Origin: Capillimicrobium sp035565675
GTDB lineage: Bacteria > Actinomycetota > Thermoleophilia > Solirubrobacterales > Solirubrobacteraceae
Length of the DNA stretch: 64,000 bases
NCBI GenBank assembly: GCA_035565675.1
Contig: DATMSA010000091.1
Span: 5,412 to 69,411, forward strand
Direction: 5' to 3'
Shown: positions 7,111-17,655 of the stretch, one piece after another
Numbering within the stretch: position 1 is the first letter of the stretch
Layout of the letters: every line of letters starts with the position of its first letter
The notes under the pieces: model-generated
What the model saw: only the letters and a program-made list of their open reading frames with translations
What the model was told of the DNA's origin: nothing
Databases searched by the model: none
Program-made: the position numbers and the translations under genes

Positions 7111-8679
7111 CTACCGCGGTCGCCGGTAGGTCCCCAGGCCGCTGGAGTCCAGCGACTCGACCGTGACGGCGAGCGCGCGGCCGTCGCGGCCGCGGCCGGC
7201 GAACGTCACCGCGCCGAACAGGCGGCCGGTGCCCGTCGTGAAGGTGTCCCCGCTCCAGTGCTCGAGCGGGTAGACCTTGCGTGCCGGGCCGGCCACGATC
7301 GCCAGCTTCCCGCCGCGGCGCACGACGCGCGCGCCGCCGAGGTAGGCGCTGCGGTAGCGGCCCAGGTAGGCGCGCGCCGGCCGCGCCGGGCGCGGGTTCG
7401 ACGGGCGCGGCCGGCCGGCCAGCGGGCTGGGGCTCTGCTTGGCGGCCTCGAACGCCGGGCCGTACAGCCCCCACCAGTCCGTGGTCGGGCGGCCGACGAG
7501 CGCGAGGTCCAGGAACGTCTGCGCCAGCGCCTCCGGCACGCCCATCGGCTCGCCGTTGGTGAGGATCACGATGCCGAGCCCGGCCGACGGGATCATCGAC
7601 ACCTGGGTGGCGGCGCCGTCCTCGAACGCGCCCGAGTGGCCGAGGAACACGCGGCCGCTCGCGTCGGTGCCGACGTTGATCCCCAGGCCGTACATCCCGG
7701 GCCGGCTGTCGAGCGTGACGGGCGGCTGGCTGACCGAGTGCGGCGTGCGCATCGCCATCAGCGCGGCCGCGTCGACGATGCGGCGGCCGTCGTACACGCC
7801 GTCGGCGAGCATCATCCGCATCCACTGGGCGAGGTCGTTGACGGTCGACGACACGCCGCCGGCGGGCGACTCGCGGTCGGGGTCGAACGGCTCGACCGCC
7901 GTCCACGTCCCGTCGCGCAGGACGTGCGGGGTCGCGCGGTTGGCGGCGCGCCGGTAGTCGGCGAAGCGCGAGCTGGTCGAGCGCATGCCCAGCGGCCGGT
8001 AGATCGTGCGCTCCGAGAGCTCGGCCCACGGCGTGCGCGCCGCGCGGGCGACCGCGATCCCGGCGGCCGTGAGGCCGTAGTTCGTGTAGGCGTAGCTCGC
8101 GCGGAACGGGGCCAGCGGCTCGTAGCGCAGGCGGCGCAGGATCTGCGCGCGCGACCAGCCCAGCGGCTCGAGGTCGTCGCCGGCGTGGTCGGGCAGGCCG
8201 CTGCGGTGCGAGTACAGGTCGGCGATCGTCACGTTCCGCGTCGTCCATCGGTCCTTGAGCTTGAACCAGGGCAGGTGGCGCACGACCGGGTCGTTCCAGG
8301 ACACCACCCCGCGGCCCACCGTCCCCGCCACCACCGTGGCGCCGACCGACTTCGACACCGAAGCGAGCTGGAAGACCGTGTCCGGGTCGATCGGCGTCGG
8401 GTCGCCGAGGCGGCGCACGCCGAAGCCCTTGGCGTACACGACGCGGTCGTCGTGGACGACGGCGATCGCCATGCCGGGAATGCCGGTCTCCTCCATCAGG
8501 CCGGACGCCAGCCCGTCGAGCTGCCCGATGGCCGCGTCGATCTGCCCGGGCGGGATCTCGACCGCCGAGATCGCGGCCGGGTTCTGGTCCTGGGCGGTCG
8601 CGGCGGTCGCGCCGGCGACCGCGAGGAGAACAGCCGCGAGGAGCGCGGCGACGATGCGGCGGGTGCTGGTTCCGTCCAT
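7111..8679 (-). CDS. Secreted serine hydrolase, beta-lactamase/DD-peptidase family
   Basis: A 522-residue exported protein of the class C beta-lactamase-like (PF00144-type) family, which includes esterases, D-aminopeptidases and penicillin-binding proteins. A signal peptide (residues 1-29, AATAQDQ) precedes the catalytic domain. The SxxK nucleophile motif is S107-V-S-K110, the YxN motif is Y198-T-N200, and GHSG near residue 340 stands for the third motif. A C-terminal beta domain (about 420-522, similar to DUF3471) follows. The substrate cannot be read from sequence; it need not confer resistance. Transcribed alone, divergent from the AIM24 gene. Confidence 0.88.
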   Translation of the reverse strand: MDGTSTRRIVAALLAAVLLAVAGATAATAQDQNPAAISAVEIPPGQIDAAIGQLDGLASGLMEETGIPGMAIAVVHDDRVVYAKGFGVRRLGDPTPIDPDTVFQLASVSKSVGATVVAGTVGRGVVSWNDPVVRHLPWFKLKDRWTTRNVTIADLYSHRSGLPDHAGDDLEPLGWSRAQILRRLRYEPLAPFRASYAYTNYGLTAAGIAVARAARTPWAELSERTIYRPLGMRSTSSRFADYRRAANRATPHVLRDGTWTAVEPFDPDRESPAGGVSSTVNDLAQWMRMMLADGVYDGRRIVDAAALMAMRTPHSVSQPPVTLDSRPGMYGLGINVGTDASGRVFLGHSGAFEDGAATQVSMIPSAGLGIVILTNGEPMGVPEALAQTFLDLALVGRPTTDWWGLYGPAFEAAKQSPSPLAGRPRPSNPRPARPARAYLGRYRSAYLGGARVVRRGGKLAIVAGPARKVYPLEHWSGDTFTTGTGRLFGAVTFAGRGRDGRALAVTVESLDSSGLGTYRRPR

Positions 8680-8775
8680 GGCCTCTCGGGGTGCGTATCG
8701 GGTGAAGCGGGCCGGGACTGTAGCCGAGCAGGATCTGTGTCGCAGACGGCCGCGTCCCGACTACGCTGCCGCGCC

Positions 8776-9453
8776 ATGGACGTCACCATTCGCCACAGCC
8801 CGAGCTTCGCGGTCGCCCGCTGCACCCTCGCGGGCGGGGAGGCCATGCGGGCCGAGTCGGGCGCCATGTCGATGAGCTCGCCCGGGATCGAGATCGAGGC
8901 CAGCGTGCAGGGCGGGCTGCTGAAGGGGCTCAAGCGGTCCGTGATGGGCGGTGAGTCGCTGTTCATGTCCACGCTCACCGCGCCCGCGCAGGGCGGCTGG
9001 GTCGACGTCGCGGCGCGGCTGCCCGGCGACCTGATCACGCTGGACGTCGACGGCGCCGTCAACCTCACGCGCGGCAGCTACCTGGCCTCGTCGAGCGGCA
9101 TCGACATCGACACCAAGTGGGGCGGCTTCAAGAACGTCTTCGGCGGCGAGGGCGGGTTCCTCATCCACGCCACCGGCAGCGGCCAGGTGGTCGTCTCCTG
9201 CTACGGCGCGCTGGACAGCATCCAGCTCGGCGCGGGCGAGTCGGTCGTCGTCGACTCCGGCCACGTCGTCGCGTTCGACCCGTCGGTGACGTTCACGACC
9301 CGCAAGGCCGCCAGCGGGATCATGAACACGCTCAAGAGCGGCGAGGGCTTCGTGATGGAGTTCACCGGCCCCGGCCTCGTGCACACGCAGACGCGCAACC
9401 CGGGCGCGCTGATCACGTGGCTGACCGAGGTGCTGCCGTTCTCGCGCGCCTAG
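8776..9453 (+). CDS. AIM24/TIGR00266 family beta-helix protein
   Basis: A 225-residue glycine-rich all-beta protein of the AIM24 family. Characteristic pieces are GEAMRAESGAMSMSS, a long VQGGLLKGLKRSVMGGESLF stretch, GFLIHATGSGQV and TGPGLVHTQTRNP at the C-terminus. Bacterial members are intracellular trimeric or oligomeric proteins of unsettled function. The length is normal. ATG 8776 starts directly at the family N-terminus. It is convergent with gatB, 21 bases away. Confidence 0.88.
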   Translation: MDVTIRHSPSFAVARCTLAGGEAMRAESGAMSMSSPGIEIEASVQGGLLKGLKRSVMGGESLFMSTLTAPAQGGWVDVAARLPGDLITLDVDGAVNLTRGSYLASSSGIDIDTKWGGFKNVFGGEGGFLIHATGSGQVVVSCYGALDSIQLGAGESVVVDSGHVVAFDPSVTFTTRKAASGIMNTLKSGEGFVMEFTGPGLVHTQTRNPGALITWLTEVLPFSRA

Positions 9454-9474
9454 GCGACCGGCGACCGGGCCGCG

Positions 9475-10895
<1,421 letters not shown>

Positions 10896-10899
<4 letters not shown>

Positions 10900-12302
10900 C
10901 CGCCGACCTCCAGCGGCTCGAAGCCGATCGCCTGCTCCAGCGCGTACGCCGCGTCGAGGATCCGGTTCTCGCTGAACGCGGGGCCGCCGAGCTGAAAGCC
11001 GACCGGCAGGCCCTCGCTGAGGCCGCACGGGATCGAGATCGCCGGCAGGCCCGCCAGCGAGAACGGGATCGTGAACAGGTCGCCGAGGTACATCGCCAGC
11101 GGGTCGTCGACGCGCTCGCCGAGGCGGAACGCGACGGTGGGCGACGTCGGGGTGGCGACCAGGTCGCAGTCGCGGAACGCGATGCGGAAGTCGTCGGCGA
11201 TCTTCGTGCGGACCTGCTGCGCGCGGCCGTAGTAGGCGTCGTAGTAGCCGGAGCTGAGCGCGTAGGTGCCGATCAGGATGCGCCGCTTGACCTCGTCGCC
11301 GAACCCGTCGTGGCGAGTGTGCGTGTACATCGCGATCAGGCCCTCGTCGGCGTCGCGGCGCAGCCCGTAGCGCACGCCGTCGAAGCGCGCGAGGTTCGAC
11401 GACGCCTCGGCCGGCGCGATGACGTAGTAGGCGCTGAGCGCGTGGTCGGCGTGCGGGAGCGCCACGTCGACGATCTCCGCGCCGAGCTCCTCGGCGCGCG
11501 CGAGCGTCGCCTCGAACGCGGCCAGCACGCCCGGCTCGACGCCCTCGCTCGCGAGCGCGTCGCGCGGCACGCCGATGCGCAGCCCGTCGAGGCGCTCGGC
11601 GGTCGGCAGCGCGATCTGCTCGGGGTGCTGCAGCGACGTCGAGTCGCACTCGTCGCGACCGACCAGGTGCGCGTACAGCAGCGCGGCGTCGGTGACGTCG
11701 CGCGTCAGCGGGCCCGCCTGGTCCAGCGACGAGGCGAACGCGATCATGCCGTAGCGGCTGACGGTCCCGTAGGTGGGCTTCAGGCCGACGATCCCGCACA
11801 GCGCGGCGGGCTGGCGGATCGAGCCGCCGGTGTCGGTGCCCAGCGCCCACGGCGCGCTGCCGGCCGCGACCGCCGCGGCGCTGCCGCCCGAGCTGCCGCC
11901 GGGGACGCGCTCGCGGTCCCACGGGTTCAGCACCGGGCCGAAGCCGGAGTTCTCGTTCGACGAGCCCATCGCGAACTCGTCCTGGTTCGTCTTGCCCAGC
12001 AGCGGGGCGCCCGCCTCGGCCAGCCGGCGCACGGCCGTCGCCGTGTACGGCGGGCGATAGCCCTCGAGGATGCGCGAGCCCGACTGGCTCGGCACGCCCT
12101 CGGTGCAGAAGAGGTCCTTGACGGCGAGCGGCACGCCGTTCAGCGGCCCGCCGTCGACGGCCGGGCGGTCCTCGGCGACCCACAGGTAGGCGTTGAGGTC
12201 GTCGGCGGCGGCGCGCTCGCGGTAGGCGTCGAACGCCTCGGCGGCCGACACGTCGCCGCGGCCGATCGCGTCGGCGAGCTGCTTGGCGGTCAGCTCGATC
12301 AT
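10896..12302 (-). CDS. gatA: Asp/Glu-tRNA amidotransferase subunit A
   Basis: The 468-residue amidase-signature subunit that releases ammonia from glutamine for tRNA transamidation. The catalytic Lys is in GVPLAVKDLF, and the cis-Ser/Ser pair is in the Gly/Ser-rich PGGSSGGSAAAVAAG...GTDTGGSIRQPA. The length is normal. It overlaps both gatC and gatB by four bases (ATGA), so all three are translationally coupled. Confidence 0.97.
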
Positions 12303-12583
12303 GCCTGCGGGCTCGGGACGAGGAAGCCCTCGCCGTCGGTGTCGGGGGCGTTGGCCAGCGCCACCTCGCGCGGCAGCGACGGGCGCGGCTCGTCGGGGCG
12401 CAGCGCGTTGGCGACCTCGACGACGTGCGAGGTCGGCTCGACGCCCTCGAGGTCGAGCTCGCCGATGCGCTCGACGTGGCCGAGGATCGCCGACAGCTCG
12501 CCGGCCATGCGCTCGACCTCGTCGTCGGTGAGCCGCAGGCGCGCCAGGCGCGCGACGTGGAGGACCTGCTCGCGGTCGATCAT
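12299..12583 (-). CDS. gatC: Asp/Glu-tRNA amidotransferase subunit C
   Basis: The 94-residue linker subunit that stabilises the GatA-GatB complex. Family features are VLHVARLARLRLTDDE at the N-terminus, a second helix FILGHVERI-type region, then LRPDEPRPSL and a C-terminal GEGFLVPSPQ. Its stop overlaps the gatA ATG. Together with gltX elsewhere in the window it implies indirect glutaminyl and/or asparaginyl-tRNA formation. Confidence 0.96.
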   Translation of the reverse strand: MIDREQVLHVARLARLRLTDDEVERMAGELSAILGHVERIGELDLEGVEPTSHVVEVANALRPDEPRPSLPREVALANAPDTDGEGFLVPSPQA

Positions 12584-12626
12584 GCGCCTCGGAGGGTAAT
12601 GCCCGGCGGCCGCGCGGGCCGGCTCG

Positions 12627-13001
12627 TCACCGCCGCACGTGGGCGCGCATCGCGGCCCACGATCCGGCGGCCACCGACAGCAGCGCGACGAGGCCGACCC
12701 AGGCCGCCCAGCCGGGGCGCGAGCGGAGGATCAGCTCGACCGCGAGCACGACGCTCGTGACCGCCGCGAACGCGAACCCGAACACCTCGGCGGCGACCGG
12801 GTAGGCCTGCGAGCGCTGGAACGCGGTCGTCAGCAGCAGCGTCACGCCCAGCGCGCCGCTGATCAGCACGAGCGCCAGCACGACGGTGAGCGAGCGCCAG
12901 CCGCTGGCGTCGTCGAACCAGGGGCCGAACAGGGCCGCCATCACGACCGCGCCGCCCACGCCGGCCACCACCTCGCCGAGCGTCAGCTTGCGCAGCGTCA
13001 C
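12627..13001 (-). CDS. Hypothetical four-helix membrane protein
   Basis: A 124-residue integral membrane protein with four predicted spans: about residues 8-26, 38-57, 70-92 and 98-116. A short periplasmic loop contains FDDASGWRSL. The GTG start overlaps the folD stop (GTGA), so it is translated with folD. Short DUF-type membrane proteins with a Trp-containing first loop are common in Solirubrobacterales, but I cannot name the family. It sits between folD and gatC in the same direction. Confidence 0.75.
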   Translation of the reverse strand: MTLRKLTLGEVVAGVGGAVVMAALFGPWFDDASGWRSLTVVLALVLISGALGVTLLLTTAFQRSQAYPVAAEVFGFAFAAVTSVVLAVELILRSRPGWAAWVGLVALLSVAAGSWAAMRAHVRR

Positions 13002-13873
13002 CGCGCGGGCGCCCCCTCCGCGCGCGACACCTGCAGGCGGGCGGCCTGCACCGTGTTGCGCAGCAGGCCGGCGATCGTCATCGGGCCGACGCCGCCGGGG
13101 ACGGGCGTGATCGCCCCCGCGACCTGCGACACCTCGTCGAAGGCGACGTCGCCGACGAGCCCGCTGGCCAGCCGGTTCATGCCGACGTCGATGACCGTCG
13201 CGCCGGGCTTGACCCAGTCGGCCTTGACCATCTCGGCGCGCCCGACCGCGGCGATGAGCACGTCGGCGCGGCGGCACACCTCGGGCAGGTCGTGCGTGCG
13301 CGAGTGGCAGATCGTCACGGTCGCGTTGGCGGCCAGGAGCATCTGCGCCATCGGCTTGCCGAACAGGTTCGAGCGCCCGATCACCACCGCCTCGGCGCCC
13401 TCGAGCTGCGCGCCGGCCTCCTCCAGCAGGTCCATGACGCCGCTGGGGGTGCAGGGCCGCAGGCCGGGGAGCCCGAGCGACAGGCGGCCGGCGCTGGCGA
13501 CCGTGAGGCCGTCGACGTCCTTGTCGGGGTCGACGAGGCCGGTGAGCTCGACGCCGTCCAGGTGGTCGGGCACCGGAAGCTGGACGATCATGCCGCTGCA
13601 CTCGGGGTCGCCGTTGAGGCGCTCGATGAGCCCGGCGACGTCGTCGTGGGACGCGTCGGCGGGCAGCCGGTGGTCGAACGACGCGATCCCGGCCTCGCCG
13701 CTGGCCTTGTGCTTGCCGGCGACGTACACCGCGGACGCGGGGTCGTCGCCGACCATGATCGTGGCGAGGCCCGGAGGCCGTCCGTGCTCGTTGGCGAAGG
13801 CGGCGGCGTCGGCCTTGACCTGCTCGCGCAGGCGGGCCGCGACCGCGCGGCCGTCGATGATCGTGGCAGGCAT
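12998..13873 (-). CDS. folD: Methylenetetrahydrofolate dehydrogenase / cyclohydrolase
   Basis: The 291-residue bifunctional one-carbon enzyme: NADP-dependent oxidation of 5,10-methylene-THF and hydrolysis of methenyl-THF. Visible motifs are the catalytic Tyr/Lys pair in AVYVAGKHKASGE, IVQLPVPDHLD, DPDKDVDGLT, the cofactor loop VVIGRSNLFGKPMAQMLL and the C-terminal PVPGGVGPMTIAGLL. Length and start (ATG 13873) are normal. It is the first gene of the run leading to gatCAB. Confidence 0.97.
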   Translation of the reverse strand: MPATIIDGRAVAARLREQVKADAAAFANEHGRPPGLATIMVGDDPASAVYVAGKHKASGEAGIASFDHRLPADASHDDVAGLIERLNGDPECSGMIVQLPVPDHLDGVELTGLVDPDKDVDGLTVASAGRLSLGLPGLRPCTPSGVMDLLEEAGAQLEGAEAVVIGRSNLFGKPMAQMLLAANATVTICHSRTHDLPEVCRRADVLIAAVGRAEMVKADWVKPGATVIDVGMNRLASGLVGDVAFDEVSQVAGAITPVPGGVGPMTIAGLLRNTVQAARLQVSRAEGAPAR

Positions 13874-13960
13874 GCGGTCCCGGAGGCTAATGGACGCCCC
13901 GGCGCTCGCGCAGCCCGGCCGCGGGCAGGAGCCGGCCGGGGTGCGGCGAAGCTCGCACGA

Positions 13961-14827
13961 ATGTGGGGCAGGGGTGCGACCACGGTCGCCGTGCTGCTCG
14001 CGGGCGCCGCATGGGCGCCGCCGGCCCGTGCCGCCACCGCGCGCGACGTCGCTGCGCTGCAGGTGGCGCTGCTGGCCATCGGGTTGTACGACGGCGACGT
14101 CGACGGGATCGCCGGTTCCGGCACCGGCTCGGCCGTGCGCGCGTTCCAGCGCCGGCGCGGGCTGGCCGTCGACGGCGTCGCCGGGCCGCGCACGCGCGCC
14201 GCGCTGGGGCGCCGCGGGCGCCCGGGCTACGGGTCTCGGACGCTGCGCTCCGGGGCGGCCGGCTGGGACGTCGCGGCGCTGCAGTTCGAGCTGGCGCGTC
14301 ACGGGTTCCCGTCCGGGCCGATGGACGGCGGCTTCGGCCCGCGCGTGGCCGCGGCGGTCGCGCGCTTCCAGGCGCACGCCGGGCTCGCGCCCGACGGGGT
14401 GGCGGGGCCGGCGACGTACGCGGCGCTGCGCGCCCCTCCCCCGCGCGCGCCGCTGTCTCTCGCGTGGCCGCTGTCGGCGCCGGTCACCGACGGGTTCGGC
14501 GCGCGCGGCGCGCGCTGGCACACCGGCCTGGACCTGCCCGCGTCGCACGGCCGGCTCGTCGTCGCGCCGCGCGGCGGACGGGTCGCGGTGGCCGGCGACG
14601 CCGGCGACGGCTACGGCGTGCGGGTCACGCTGCGCCACGGCTCGGGGGTGCGCACCCGCGCCGCGCACCTGTCGTCCGCGCTCGTGTCGCCGGGGGCGCG
14701 GGTCGCGACGGGCGCGCCGATCGGCCGGGTCGGCGCGACCGGCACGGCGACCGGCCCGCACCTGCACTTCGAGCTGATCGTGCGCGGCGCGCTGGTGGAC
14801 CCGATGCCGGCGCTCAGCGGCGGCTGA
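13961..14827 (+). CDS. Secreted M23 peptidase with two peptidoglycan-binding domains
   Basis: A 288-residue exported cell-wall hydrolase candidate. Signal peptide residues 1-24 (end PPARAA) are followed by two PG_binding_1 repeats (ALQVALLAIGLYDGDVDG...AVRAFQRRRGL and ALQFELARHGFPSGPMDG...VARFQAHAGL). A C-terminal LytM/M23 domain follows. Zinc-ligand motifs are present as WHTGLD (H and D) and HLHFE (HxH). It probably cleaves peptide cross-links or acts as an amidase activator. It overlaps the convergent helicase gene by 14 bases at their 3' ends. Confidence 0.9.
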   Translation: MWGRGATTVAVLLAGAAWAPPARAATARDVAALQVALLAIGLYDGDVDGIAGSGTGSAVRAFQRRRGLAVDGVAGPRTRAALGRRGRPGYGSRTLRSGAAGWDVAALQFELARHGFPSGPMDGGFGPRVAAAVARFQAHAGLAPDGVAGPATYAALRAPPPRAPLSLAWPLSAPVTDGFGARGARWHTGLDLPASHGRLVVAPRGGRVAVAGDAGDGYGVRVTLRHGSGVRTRAAHLSSALVSPGARVATGAPIGRVGATGTATGPHLHFELIVRGALVDPMPALSGG

Positions 14828-17594
14828 TCGGGGCGTACTCGGCCATCAGCTTGCGCTCCGAGCCGTCCCTGGCGAAGCGGATGACGACGATCCCGCCCGG
14901 CTCGACCCCGGTGACGACGCCCTCGCCGAACGCGGCGTGCACGACGTCCTCCCCCATGCGGAACTCGACGCTGTCGGCGGCCGGCGCCTCGGCCCGGGAG
15001 GCGTCCCAGGAGAAGCGGGCGCGGGGGGCGCCGCCGGCGCCGGCGGACGTGACGTCGTCGCCGGCCTCGCGGTCGGTCAGCTCCAGCGGGATCTCGTCGA
15101 GGAAGCGGCTGCGCAGCCCGTACTGGGTGGCGCCGAAGACCATCCGCTGGCGCGCCCAGGTGAGCGTCAGCTCGCGCCGCGCGCGCGTGATGCCGACGTA
15201 GCAGAGGCGCCGCTCCTCCTCGAGGTTCTGCTCGTCGAGCGCGCGGGCGTGCGGGAACACGCCGTCCTCGAGGCCGGTGATGAAGACGATGTCGTACTCG
15301 AGGCCCTTGGCGTTGTGCAGGGTCATCAGCGTCACGAGGCCCTCGTCCTCGCGCGCGTCGGCGTCGGCGATCAGCGCCTTCTCCTGCAGGAACAGGTCGA
15401 GCGTGTTGGCGTCGGGGTCGGCGGTCGCGTCGAACTCGCTGGCGGCGTCGACGAGCGCGTCGAGGTTCTCGATGCGGCCCTGCGCCTCGAACGTGCGCTC
15501 GGCCTTCAGCGCGTCGAGGTAGCCGGTCTCGTGCAGGACCGCGTTGAGGAGGTCGGCGATCGGGACGTTCTGCTCGGCCTTCTCGCGCAGCCCGGCCATC
15601 GTGTCCATGAAGCGCGTGAACGCCTTCACCGCGGCGGTGCCCAGGCCGGGGACCGACGCGGGGTCGCTCGCCGCGTCCCAGATGCTGATGCCCATCGTCG
15701 CCGCGTGGGCGGTCACGCGGCCCAGCGACGTCTGCCCGATGCCGCGCCGCGGCGAGTTGGCGATGCGCGTGAACGAGACGAGGTCCTGCGGGTTGGCCAG
15801 CCACGACAGGTAGGCGATCGCGTCCTTGACCTCGGCGCGGTCGTAGAACTTCGGTCCGCCGATCACCTGGTAGCCCACGTCGCGCTTGGCGAACTCGTCC
15901 TCCAGCACCCGCGACTGCCCGTTCGTGCGGTAGAAGACGGCGAAGTCCTGGCGCTGGGCGCCCTCGTCGATCATCCGCTCGATCTCGCCGACGACGAACC
16001 GCGCCTCGGCCCGCTCGTCGTCGAGCTCTCGCACCCGGATCGGGTCGCCGGCGCCCGCGTCGGTCCACAGCTCCTTGGGGATCTGGCCGCGGTTGTGGCG
16101 GATGACCGCGTTGGCGGCGTCGAGGATCGTCTGCGTCGAGCGGTAGTTCTGCTCGAGCTTGACGACGGTGGCGTCCGGGAAGTCGTCCTGGAAGTCGAGG
16201 ATGTTGCGGATGTCCGCGCCGCGGAAGCTGTAGACCGAGTTGTGGGTGACGATCCCCTCGGCGACGAAGTTGTGGGTGTGCGCGACGTCGAGGTCGTACA
16301 CCGGCCGATCGAGGGTCACCCGCTCGACGTTCTCGACGACGTCGTAGCCGCCGTCCGCGGTGAACATCGCCATGCCGGGCCCGACGTCGGCGGCCTGGAG
16401 GAACGGCAGCGCGCCGCCGTCGGCGCCGAACCGCGCCACGTACCGGCCGTCCGCCCCATGCCAGGCGTCGCGGAAGCGCTCCACGCGGTCGCCGTCGACC
16501 GTGTGGGCGCCGCCCCCGGCGCCGCACAGGGCCACGAGCGGACGTGTGGCGCTTTTCGACCGAGGGGTGGGCGAAAGGCGCCACACGTCGCCGGGATGGC
16601 CGGCGAAGTGCGTGTGATCGGGCGTCGAGACGATCCGGCGGCCGCCGCGCAGGGTGATCGCGACGCCCTCGACCGTCTCGCTGCGATGGACGCGCAGGAC
16701 GCGCGCGGGCCGGAAGTCGCCGCTGCCGTAGCACGACAGGACCTCGTCGCCGGGGCGAACGGCCTCGATCGGGCGGACGCTGCCGTCGCCCATCGTCACC
16801 GCGGTGCCCTCGACCAGGCACTGCGCGTCGTCGCCGACCACGGCCAGGTTGCGGTGCTCGCCGGCCAGGAGCTGCAGCCAGCGGTACTGGGCGTGGTTGG
16901 TGTCCTGGTACTCGTCGACGAGGACGTGCTTGAACGTCGAGCTGTACCGGTCGCGGACCTCCTGGAACAGCTCGAGCACGTTGACCGCGCGGACCAGCAG
17001 GTCGTCGAAGTCCATCGCGTTCATGCGGTGCAGCTCGCGCTCGTAGGACTCGTACGTGTCGGCTACGACCTCCTCGAAGCGCGAGCCGACGAGCTGGCGG
17101 TAGGCCTCCGCGTCGCGCAGCCTGTTCTTGGAGTCGGAGATCTGGTTGTGGATCGCCGCGGGCGTGTAGCGCTTGGTGTCGTGCCCGTGCTCCTCGAGGC
17201 AGTGCTTGACGAGCCGGCGGGCGTCGGCCTGGTCGTAGATCGTGAACTGGCGCGTGTAGCCCAGCCGCGGCGCCTCGGCGCGCAGCATCCGCGCGCAGGC
17301 CGCGTGGAACGTCATCACCCACATGCCGCGGGTGCGGCGGCCGAGCAGCAGCTCGACGCGCTCGCGCATCTCCTGGGCGGCCTTGTTGGTGAACGTGATC
17401 GCCAGGACCTCGTGGTGGCCGACCTGCCCGGTGTGCACGAGCCAGGCGAGGCGGTGCGTGAGCACGCGCGTCTTGCCCGAGCCGGCGCCCGCGAGGATCA
17501 GCAGCGGCCCGCCGGGATGCGTGACCGCCGACCGCTGCGGCTCGTTGAGCCCGGCGAGGAGCTCCTCGACTCGATCTGCGGCGGGGGACGGCAC
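14814..17594 (-). CDS. pcrA: ATP-dependent DNA helicase PcrA/UvrD with in-frame mini-intein
   Basis: A 926-codon superfamily 1A 3'-5' helicase for repair and replication-fork maintenance. Motifs are Q (LNEPQRSAV), Walker A GAGSGKT (about residues 36-42), Walker B VDEYQDT (about 227), motif III split as VVGDDAQ...SVYSFRGADI, motif IV QNYRST, motif V TLHNAKGLEY and motif VI VGITRARREL. A 194-residue intein separates Gln258 from Ser453. The host protein without it would be about 732 residues, the usual PcrA size. The GTG start at 17594 was chosen because conserved sequence begins soon after. An ATG at 17687 would add 31 residues and overlap the divergent phosphotransferase remnant. Confidence 0.93.
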   Translation of the reverse strand: MPSPAADRVEELLAGLNEPQRSAVTHPGGPLLILAGAGSGKTRVLTHRLAWLVHTGQVGHHEVLAITFTNKAAQEMRERVELLLGRRTRGMWVMTFHAACARMLRAEAPRLGYTRQFTIYDQADARRLVKHCLEEHGHDTKRYTPAAIHNQISDSKNRLRDAEAYRQLVGSRFEEVVADTYESYERELHRMNAMDFDDLLVRAVNVLELFQEVRDRYSSTFKHVLVDEYQDTNHAQYRWLQLLAGEHRNLAVVGDDAQCLVEGTAVTMGDGSVRPIEAVRPGDEVLSCYGSGDFRPARVLRVHRSETVEGVAITLRGGRRIVSTPDHTHFAGHPGDVWRLSPTPRSKSATRPLVALCGAGGGAHTVDGDRVERFRDAWHGADGRYVARFGADGGALPFLQAADVGPGMAMFTADGGYDVVENVERVTLDRPVYDLDVAHTHNFVAEGIVTHNSVYSFRGADIRNILDFQDDFPDATVVKLEQNYRSTQTILDAANAVIRHNRGQIPKELWTDAGAGDPIRVRELDDERAEARFVVGEIERMIDEGAQRQDFAVFYRTNGQSRVLEDEFAKRDVGYQVIGGPKFYDRAEVKDAIAYLSWLANPQDLVSFTRIANSPRRGIGQTSLGRVTAHAATMGISIWDAASDPASVPGLGTAAVKAFTRFMDTMAGLREKAEQNVPIADLLNAVLHETGYLDALKAERTFEAQGRIENLDALVDAASEFDATADPDANTLDLFLQEKALIADADAREDEGLVTLMTLHNAKGLEYDIVFITGLEDGVFPHARALDEQNLEEERRLCYVGITRARRELTLTWARQRMVFGATQYGLRSRFLDEIPLELTDREAGDDVTSAGAGGAPRARFSWDASRAEAPAADSVEFRMGEDVVHAAFGEGVVTGVEPGGIVVIRFARDGSERKLMAEYAPISRR
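16239..16820 (-). other. PcrA mini-intein (194 residues)
   Basis: Self-splicing protein element within the helicase. It begins with Cys1 in CLVEGTAV (block A). Block B is STPDHTHF, with the T66-x-x-H69 pair. Block F is VYDLDVAHTHNFVAEG at residues 174-189. It ends VTHN (terminal His-Asn), and the next extein residue is Ser. All class 1 splicing residues are present, so splicing is expected. Only about 100 residues lie between blocks B and F and no LAGLIDADG or HNH motif is seen, so it lacks a functional homing endonuclease. Insertion is exactly in the conserved helicase motif III, GDDAQ/SVYSFRGA. Confidence 0.92.
16541..16589. repeat. 18-bp-arm palindromic repeat inside intein coding sequence
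   Basis: Arms 16541-16558 and 16572-16589 are inverted copies with 17 of 18 positions matching and a 13-base spacer. The element encodes intein residues 78-94 (DVWRLSPTPRSKSATRP), in the linker where a homing endonuclease would sit. The palindrome is at DNA level and not explained by the protein, which suggests insertion of a REP-like element in frame. Confidence 0.7.
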
Positions 17595-17655
17595 GACCCA
17601 TCCGAGGATACGACCGCGACCGGCGAACAGCCGTTCGGCCAGGATCCGGCGGGAG

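Noticed and set aside
7111..8679. Antibiotic-resistance beta-lactamase
   Set aside because: It belongs to the broad serine-hydrolase family with a C-terminal extra domain; nothing in sequence or neighbours shows resistance activity.
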